From assembly GCA_949070545.1 (NCBI GenBank), contig CARTQV010000021.1:1-10498 (forward strand): a stretch of DNA of 10,498 nucleotides, in the 5' to 3' direction. Origin of the DNA: an uncultured Candidatus Saccharibacteria bacterium (GTDB taxonomy: Bacteria; Patescibacteriota; Saccharimonadia; Saccharimonadales; Saccharimonadaceae). Position 1 is the first letter of the stretch, and each line of letters starts with the position of its first letter. Made by a program: the position numbers and the translations under genes. Below the pieces are notes generated by a model, which had not been told where the DNA came from, ran no database searches, and was given only the letters and a program-made list of their open reading frames with translations. Shown piece after piece: positions 6,379 through 10,498 of this stretch.

Positions 6379-6972
6379 ATGTCAGAAACACCAAGACCAA
6401 AGGAGCGGGAAACGCTCCTGCAGAGATTACAAACTTTTTATTATGCCTACAAGGGGCAAATTATGACTTATGGAGTTATGATCGCCGTCACTATCATCCT
6501 TGCTACTATCGTCGTACCAGGGATCGAAGCCCAAAACACCATCGAATTCCAGCAAGAGAACGCCCAGAAGATCCTTGCCGGGCGTAAAACCAGTACCGAA
6601 GAAGACTATCGCCTACCGACCGGTCCTGTTGACGGTGTGTGGTATCAGTGTGTCGACGAGGACTACTTTCTGTGTAGCCACGTAACCTTGATTCCACTTC
6701 CGAACCGTACGACTATCGTTAACGAGTACGGTCAATACAAGAAACCCGCTGGCGATTTTACAATCCAGTATGACGCCGAAAAGCTGCCCAGTCGCTGTTG
6801 GACAGACGATCGAAATACGTTCACCGAAACGTCGTTTTACGAATTCAGCGATGTGACATGTCTCGTCGTCACCGATTACCAACGGCACAAGAATATGGAC
6901 CACGACGCTGTCGTCGCTTGGCAAAAAACCGCCGCCGAGAAAGTCCCGACGGACTGGAAAAATCTCAACTAG
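6379..6972 (+). CDS. Unrecognised single-pass membrane-anchored protein with four cysteines
   Basis: I do not recognise a family for this 197-residue protein. It has a charged, Pro/Arg-containing cytoplasmic N-terminus (1-28), a hydrophobic helix (about 29-47, MTYGVMIAVTIILATIVVP) and a polar domain (48-197) probably outside the cell. There is no lipobox or signal-peptidase site, so it should stay anchored. The outer domain carries four cysteines (91, 99, 140, 161), allowing two disulfides. A hydrophobic, proline-containing strand LIPLP, several aromatic residues and an acidic/amide-rich stretch (DYRLPTGPVDGVWYQC) suggest a small beta-rich fold. The ATG is fixed by AAGGGG nine bases upstream. 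It has its own promoter and a strong terminator, so it is a single-gene unit. Codons mix G- and C-ending forms, unlike the minus-strand genes. A host-contact or envelope role is conceivable but only a guess. Confidence 0.8.
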   Translation: MSETPRPKERETLLQRLQTFYYAYKGQIMTYGVMIAVTIILATIVVPGIEAQNTIEFQQENAQKILAGRKTSTEEDYRLPTGPVDGVWYQCVDEDYFLCSHVTLIPLPNRTTIVNEYGQYKKPAGDFTIQYDAEKLPSRCWTDDRNTFTETSFYEFSDVTCLVVTDYQRHKNMDHDAVVAWQKTAAEKVPTDWKNLN

Positions 6973-6991
6973 CCCGCTCGACTAGTAAAAG

Positions 6992-7007
6992 CTAGTAGCG
7001 CTACTAG
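6992..7007. repeat. 16-base perfect palindrome CTAGTAGCGCTACTAG
   Basis: A perfect inverted repeat between the membrane-protein stop codon and its terminator hairpin, sharing two bases with that hairpin. It is one of four CTAG sites within 40 bases (6969, 6982, 6992, 7004). On the minus strand it could form a weak hairpin downstream of recJ. Confidence 0.6.
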
Positions 7008-7032
7008 AGACCACGAAGGTGGTCTCTTTTTT
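7006..7032 (+). terminator. Strong intrinsic terminator between convergent genes
   Basis: A perfect 9-bp stem, AGAGACCAC (7006-7014) with GTGGTCTCT (7019-7027), a GAAG loop, and a T run to 7032. It terminates the plus-strand membrane-protein gene. Its T run overlaps the recJ stop codon (7031-7033). In the recJ direction the hairpin lacks a following U tract, so any recJ termination here is less certain. Confidence 0.85.
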
Positions 7033-8701
7033 ATGCCTCCTGAATCTTTAGAATCCGCCCCTCAACACTCCGAATCCCCCGAAATTCATTTTCGTGCAAG
7101 TTTATCCAAATATTCGCCACTCCCCCCTCTCGCAAATTCAGCTCCTCCGCCGCCGCAAAAAACTTCATCAGCTTCAAACTCTTCCCGTTCTGATCCCATA
7201 CCGTCAACCGCAAATGTGTCTTGTCCGCTCCTAATCTCGCTACCTCCACCACCTTCACCTCCGGCAACAAAAACACCGGCTCCTGATTCCCTTCTCCATA
7301 CGGTTCTAACTTTCTCAACTCCTCGACCAGTTCCAACGTTAGCTCCCCGAATTCCCTCACTTCAAGATCCTCTCTCACCCCTAAAAATCGCATTTGGTCT
7401 TCCAATTCCAAGCTCCGGTAATATTCATTCACCGCCCGCTTAAAATCCTCGAATTTCGCCTTCTCAACTTTCACTCCGCATGCCCCGGCATGTCCACCTC
7501 CACCGATAATATGCTCTCGACACCTCTCTAGCGCCTCCGCAAGACTAAACTCTCCAAAACTCCGCCCCGACCCCTTCAAAGTTCCATCCACTTCTGTCAA
7601 CACAAATGCCGGCCTTCTAAACTCCTCCACCAACCTTCCCGCAATAATCCCTAGCACTCCTTCGTGCCACTCCCCTTCTTCAACAATCACCGGCTCGTCC
7701 CCCACCCCCCGCTTCATAATCTCTTGCACCGCACCCTGTTGTTCTGATTTTCGTCTCCGATTCAATTCCTCCAGTTCCATCACTAACCGCGCCGCCTCCG
7801 TCTTCTTCGCCGTCATCAACACTCCTAGCGCTTTCTCCGCCGTCTCCATCCGCCCCGCCGCATTCAACCTTGGCCCAATCTGGAATCCAATCGCCTCTGT
7901 ATCTAATCGTTTCACCGCCGCCTCTCGCATCAATTCTCTTAACCCCGGTCTCCGCGTCTTTTCTAGCACCTTCAGCCCATAAAAACACAATCTCCGATTC
8001 TCGCCTCTCAGCACCATGCTGTCACAAACCGTTCCTATCAACACGAGATCGAGCAACCATTTTTCCTGTCCTGCTGGGATCATACCCTCTAAAACCAGTG
8101 CCTGAGCGACTTTAAACGCCACTCCGACCCCTGCGAGCTCTCGCAGCTCTCCCACGGCCTTTTCCAATTCACGCCTCTCCTGTGCGCTCTCCACCCCCTC
8201 TAACGCCAATTCTAGTGCGTCTTTTCGTTTCGGGTTCACTACTGCCACGGCCTCTGGCAACCTCTCATCGCATTCATGATGGTCGGTCACAATCACCTCT
8301 ATCTCTGCCTCTTTCAATTCTTCAATAATCTCATGGTTCCGACTGCCACAGTCCACCGTCATCACTAATCCCACCCCTGTTTCTTTCGCCCGTTGAACAA
8401 CTTTTTTACTCATCCCATAACCATCTGTAAAACGATTCGGCAACATAATCTCCAAATTCTCCGGCGAAACCCCAGCCAACCTCAAAGTATCATATAGGAC
8501 CGTACTCGCCGTCACCCCATCTACGTCATAGTCCCCATAAATCAGTACTTTTTCACCCCTAGAAACCGCTCTCTGAATCCGCTCTACCGCTTTTTTCATA
8601 TCTGGCAACACCCACGGATCGACCGAATCCTCATATTTCGGACTCAAAAACCCCGCCTCGAGACCCCGCACCCGCAGTAATTCCTCAAAAACCTTACTCA
8701 C
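7031..8701 (-). CDS. recJ: Single-stranded-DNA-specific exonuclease RecJ
   Basis: A DHH-family 5'-3' single-strand exonuclease used in recombination and repair. The 556 residues are close to the usual length. Motifs seen: VDPWVLPDM (27-35), DYDVDG (57-62, motif I), VDCG (116-119), VTDHHE (138-143, the DHH motif), NPKR, GVGVAFKVAQAL, IGTVCDSM (keeping the motif IV Asp), IGPRLNAAGRM, SGRS, and GGGGHAGACG of the DHHA1 domain. An OB-like region follows to the end. VDCG is followed by SRNHE, where many RecJ proteins have a hydrophobic residue after the glycine; this may be a lineage variant. The GTG start at 8701 overlaps the TGA of the upstream winged-helix gene (GTGA), so the two are translationally coupled. 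The stop TAA falls in the T run of the convergent terminator. Confidence 0.95.
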   Translation of the reverse strand: MSKVFEELLRVRGLEAGFLSPKYEDSVDPWVLPDMKKAVERIQRAVSRGEKVLIYGDYDVDGVTASTVLYDTLRLAGVSPENLEIMLPNRFTDGYGMSKKVVQRAKETGVGLVMTVDCGSRNHEIIEELKEAEIEVIVTDHHECDERLPEAVAVVNPKRKDALELALEGVESAQERRELEKAVGELRELAGVGVAFKVAQALVLEGMIPAGQEKWLLDLVLIGTVCDSMVLRGENRRLCFYGLKVLEKTRRPGLRELMREAAVKRLDTEAIGFQIGPRLNAAGRMETAEKALGVLMTAKKTEAARLVMELEELNRRRKSEQQGAVQEIMKRGVGDEPVIVEEGEWHEGVLGIIAGRLVEEFRRPAFVLTEVDGTLKGSGRSFGEFSLAEALERCREHIIGGGGHAGACGVKVEKAKFEDFKRAVNEYYRSLELEDQMRFLGVREDLEVREFGELTLELVEELRKLEPYGEGNQEPVFLLPEVKVVEVARLGADKTHLRLTVWDQNGKSLKLMKFFAAAEELNLREGGVANIWINLHENEFRGIRSVEGRILKIQEA

Positions 8702-8997
8702 CCGATTTTCTTATCGATTTTATTGGCCTTCGACATCTGTTGAGACTTAATCACCATGCTCTGGAGTTCCTTGAGAAGCGGAAATTGTTTGTTCATCTGG
8801 TAAATTTTTGTATTCCCCTTTTTCATCACCAAAAGAAATCCGCCCCGCTCCAGCCTCTGTAGCTCGCGTTGAATATTCCCCGGGTCTTCCTTAATCAACT
8901 TCGAAAGCGCCCTGACATGGGTCTTGAAATCTGGATATTTCGCAAAAACCACCACAATCTTCCGTCGTACGCGTGATGTAATGAAAATATCTAGCAT
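8698..8997 (-). CDS. Small winged helix-turn-helix DNA-binding protein
   Basis: A 99-residue protein with an ArsR-like winged-helix layout. A first helix (TSRVRRKIVVVFAKYP, about 7-22) is followed by HVRALSKLIKEDPGNIQRELQRLERGG, the HTH pair in which NIQRELQRLERGG would be the recognition helix. The wing is FLLVMKKGNTKIYQMN (about 54-69), with a lysine-rich tail after residue 85. There are no cysteines, so metal sensing through Cys is unlikely. The ATG at 8997 is preceded by AAGGAGAGAGG and a well-formed promoter. The GTGA overlap with recJ indicates one operon. It is probably a transcription factor; whether it controls recJ, itself or something else cannot be read from the sequence. Confidence 0.8.
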   Translation of the reverse strand: MLDIFITSRVRRKIVVVFAKYPDFKTHVRALSKLIKEDPGNIQRELQRLERGGFLLVMKKGNTKIYQMNKQFPLLKELQSMVIKSQQMSKANKIDKKIG

Positions 8998-9000
8998 TTT

Positions 9001-9013
9001 TACCTCTCTCCTT
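9001..9013 (-). promoter_or_regulatory. Purine-rich Shine-Dalgarno of the winged-helix gene
   Basis: On the minus strand, AAGGAGAGAGGTA ends three bases before the ATG at 8997. It offers two overlapping anti-Shine-Dalgarno matches (AAGGAG and GAGAGG). Confidence 0.6.
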
Positions 9014-9019
9014 GCCCCT

Positions 9020-9048
9020 ATTATACGCCCATGTTGTGTTTTTTACAA
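9020..9048 (-). promoter_or_regulatory. Promoter of the winged-helix-recJ operon
   Basis: On the minus strand, TTGTAA (9048-9043), a 17-base spacer and TATAAT (9025-9020). The predicted start near 9013 gives a leader of about 16 bases with the Shine-Dalgarno. The promoter sits 27 bases after the stop of the femX-like gene, with no terminator seen between, so read-through is possible. Confidence 0.7.
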
Positions 9049-9074
9049 GCGTCAGCCAACTATCACCCCAAATC

Positions 9075-10226
9075 CTACGCTATTTCCCCATATTCCTGCG
9101 TTTTTAGCCGTTTCACATACAGAGCGCCGAATAACCCCACTGGCAATACAAACGTACCCAAAAGCTCCTCTACGTGCCCCCTAAAGCCCTGTTTGAAGCG
9201 ATAAACACCATTCCCCGCTACTGGTCGCACTCCATAGAAATTATACCTTTCCCGCCCATTTTTCATCGCCTCCGTAATCATCCGCCATTGTATCGCATAC
9301 ACACCATTATATCTCTGTAATTTCCGTACCGAACCACTGTATAAATAGACCACTTCTCGTCCATCGTCAACAAACATCGACGCTGCTAGCGGCACGAAAC
9401 CATTTTTTACTTCAATCTCCGCACGGTCCTCTTTCCTCATTTTCTTCTCTGGTATCTCCGCCACCAAAAACTTCACTTTTTCTCCGAAAGCGTCCTTCAT
9501 CGACTGATAATATTCTACTTCCGGATCCCGAAATCCATGTCTCTCACCTGATTCCGCCGCAATTTTCTTCAAAACCCCAAGCTCATCTCCCCTTAGTTCT
9601 CGCACTCTCACTCCGTCACGCTCTGCCTTCCGGATCAATTGCCGATGCGTCGTCCGTATCTCCATGATATAATCCTCTGGGGTTTTCCCAGGAAGCTCCA
9701 AAACATACTCCCACTTCACCTGTTCTGATTCCCCGAGGTATTTATAGCCTAAGTTCATCAATTCCTGCTTCACATCTAAATACTTCTTCCCTGAGACCAC
9801 TCGATTCTCGTTGTCTCGTGGCTCACTCGTAATATTCGGAGAAATCCGCACCATCATTGCGCCGTGTTCCCGAGCAAACTTCCGCATTTCACTCGTCAAA
9901 AACTTCAAAATCTCTCGCCAATCACCCCTGTCGTATTCTATCAGCCATCCTCCTGGCACCGTCATAATTTTCTTCCCAAAATGCCAATTTCGCATGAGGA
10001 CCAGCCCCGCCGCCACGATTTTGCCCTTCTCAGAGCGTTTCTGGGCCTTTTTAGCCCCTTCTGCGTCCATACCTTGCTCTACCACGCCTATAAGATATGC
10101 CTCCCGTTCTAGCGCCTGATAACGCCGAAACATCTCAACACTCTGCAAAAAACTTGCTGATTTGAATCTCGTTTTCGCAAATTCGTCTAGCGTTAGTTCC
10201 CGAAACTCTAATCTCCTCGCATCCAT
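9075..10226 (-). CDS. FemX/FemAB-like peptidyltransferase
   Basis: Resembles the Fem family, which uses aminoacyl-tRNA to add amino acids to the stem peptide of lipid II or related precursors at the inner face of the membrane. The 383 residues contain two GNAT-like halves. Seen: FLQSVEMFRRYQ near the N-terminus, TVPGGWLIEYDRGD, VRISPN, the family-typical TTHRQLIRKAERDGVRVR region (about 190-208), and VYLYSGSVRK followed by YNGVYAIQWRMITEAMKNG and YNFYGV. The C-terminus has GVYRFKQGFRGHVEELLGTFVLPV, as in FemX-like proteins. Two charged Lys/Glu-rich insertions (QGMDAEGAKKAQKRSEKG and EIPEKKMRKEDRAEIEVK) fall where the family has short turns. The amino acid added and the acceptor cannot be predicted. 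The ATG at 10226 is fixed by TATAAT six bases upstream. It is divergent from priA. Confidence 0.85.
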   Translation of the reverse strand: MDARRLEFRELTLDEFAKTRFKSASFLQSVEMFRRYQALEREAYLIGVVEQGMDAEGAKKAQKRSEKGKIVAAGLVLMRNWHFGKKIMTVPGGWLIEYDRGDWREILKFLTSEMRKFAREHGAMMVRISPNITSEPRDNENRVVSGKKYLDVKQELMNLGYKYLGESEQVKWEYVLELPGKTPEDYIMEIRTTHRQLIRKAERDGVRVRELRGDELGVLKKIAAESGERHGFRDPEVEYYQSMKDAFGEKVKFLVAEIPEKKMRKEDRAEIEVKNGFVPLAASMFVDDGREVVYLYSGSVRKLQRYNGVYAIQWRMITEAMKNGRERYNFYGVRPVAGNGVYRFKQGFRGHVEELLGTFVLPVGLFGALYVKRLKTQEYGEIA

Positions 10227-10232
10227 AAGCTC

Positions 10233-10241
10233 ATTATATCA
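10233..10241 (-). promoter_or_regulatory. femX-like gene promoter, extended -10, leaderless spacing
   Basis: On the minus strand, TGA-TATAAT (hexamer 10238-10233), then GAGCTT and the ATG. No strong -35 is seen; GTTATA lies 17 bases upstream. From TATAAT to the second codon it matches the ftsA start region in 18 of 19 bases. Confidence 0.65.
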
Positions 10242-10247
10242 CAATCA

Positions 10248-10276
10248 TTCACCCCTATAACCTCGCGTGCTATAAT
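10248..10276 (+). promoter_or_regulatory. priA promoter, extended -10, leaderless spacing
   Basis: TTCACC (10248-10253), a 17-base spacer and TGC-TATAAT (hexamer 10271-10276), then ATTATC and the ATG at 10283. The upstream part overlaps the femX-like promoter region on the other strand. Confidence 0.7.
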
Positions 10277-10282
10277 ATTATC

Positions 10283-10498
10283 ATGTTTTTTGAGGTCATT
10301 CCTACCGCAGTTTATCGCAGTGGCGGCGGCGCCCTTACTTATAGGTCCGACCAGCCGCTCCTCCCTGGCCATCTCGTCCTCATCCCACTTGGAAAACGCT
10401 CTGTCCTAGGCATTGTCCTAAAAAGAGTCAAAAAAGCCGATTTTCCCACCAAACCCATCACAAAACTCCTCCACCCCCAGCCATTGCCGCCCCACCTC
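10283..10498 (+). CDS. priA: Primosomal protein N' (PriA), N-terminal fragment
   Basis: PriA is the superfamily 2 helicase that reloads the replisome at stalled forks. Only the first 72 codons are in the window, open to the right edge. They match the PriA 3'-DNA-binding domain: FFEVIPTAVYRSG (2-14), LTYRSDQPLLPGHLVLIPLGKRSVLGIVL, then KPITKLLHPQPLPPHL. The beta-barrel layout, the PGxxVxxPxGxR...G(V/I)V pattern and the closing LPPHL are typical. The helicase domain is not visible, so activity cannot be judged. The codons are strongly C-ending (CTC, GTC, ATC, GGC), the mirror image of the minus-strand genes. The start is supported by a TATAAT box six bases upstream; no Shine-Dalgarno is present. 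Confidence 0.9.
   Translation, partial: MFFEVIPTAVYRSGGGALTYRSDQPLLPGHLVLIPLGKRSVLGIVLKRVKKADFPTKPITKLLHPQPLPPHL

Noticed and set aside
8698..8700. Possible UGA recoding (as in Gracilibacteria) at the end of the winged-helix gene
   Set aside because: The TGA forms a standard GTGA overlap with the recJ start, and the other genes use ordinary stops, so code 11 fits.
9034..9048. A short TTGT...ACAA inverted repeat in the winged-helix promoter as an operator
   Set aside because: The arms are only four bases and do not extend; it is expected by chance in AT-rich spacer.
1206..10256. The recurring heptamer AGGGGTG / CACCCCT near several promoters (1206-1212, 6324-6330, 10250-10256)
   Set aside because: CACCCCT is also frequent inside coding regions of the C-rich plus strand (for example near 4383, 7377, 8371, 8557, 9925), and its distance to the -10 boxes varies.

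Overview
This window looks like core-genome sequence from a small-genome bacterium of the Candidate Phyla Radiation (Patescibacteria), probably a Saccharibacteria (TM7)-like lineage. That placement is inferred from several things seen together: very compact gene packing, a eukaryote-like (type 2) IleRS, a short adenylate kinase beside methionine aminopeptidase, ftsA-ftsZ followed directly by nrdR, and many near-leaderless promoters. TGA is used as a normal stop (end of the winged-helix gene), which argues against the UGA=Gly code of Gracilibacteria and Absconditabacteria. I see no CRISPR array, tRNA, rRNA, insertion sequence or prophage.

Layout. Bases 1-1168 (minus) hold the N-terminal 389 codons of ileS, running off the left edge. 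A 65-base palindrome lies inside this gene, in frame. Bases 1223-4525 (minus) are a cell-division cluster read ftsA > ftsZ > nrdR > thioredoxin-fold protein; the last three are nearly fused (1 codon between ftsZ and nrdR, 1-base TAATG overlap after nrdR). Bases 4562-5891 (minus) are adk > map, overlapping by about 53 bases. Divergently, rpsU (bS21) lies at 5973-6191 (plus) with its own promoter and terminator. It is followed by an unrecognised one-helix membrane-anchored protein with four cysteines at 6379-6972 (plus), also with its own promoter and terminator. Converging on it is a wHTH > recJ operon (8997 to 7031, minus). A FemX/FemAB-like peptidyltransferase (10226-9075, minus) then diverges from the N-terminus of priA (10283 to right edge, plus). 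No stretch over 300 bases lacks a gene.

How the genes fit together. The window covers cell division (FtsA, FtsZ), cell-wall branching (FemX-like), replication restart and recombination (PriA, RecJ), nucleotide metabolism (Adk, NrdR-like), and translation and protein maturation (IleRS, bS21, MetAP).

Most notable points: (i) a 65-nt palindrome inserted in frame in ileS, reminiscent of protein-coding palindromic elements; (ii) an NrdR homologue without any cysteine, hence without its zinc ribbon, followed by a thioredoxin-fold protein without CxxC; (iii) five transcription units whose TATAAT box lies exactly 6 bases before the ATG, predicting leaderless mRNAs, next to other genes with ordinary Shine-Dalgarno sites; (iv) an IleRS class I signature reading HHGT instead of HxGH.
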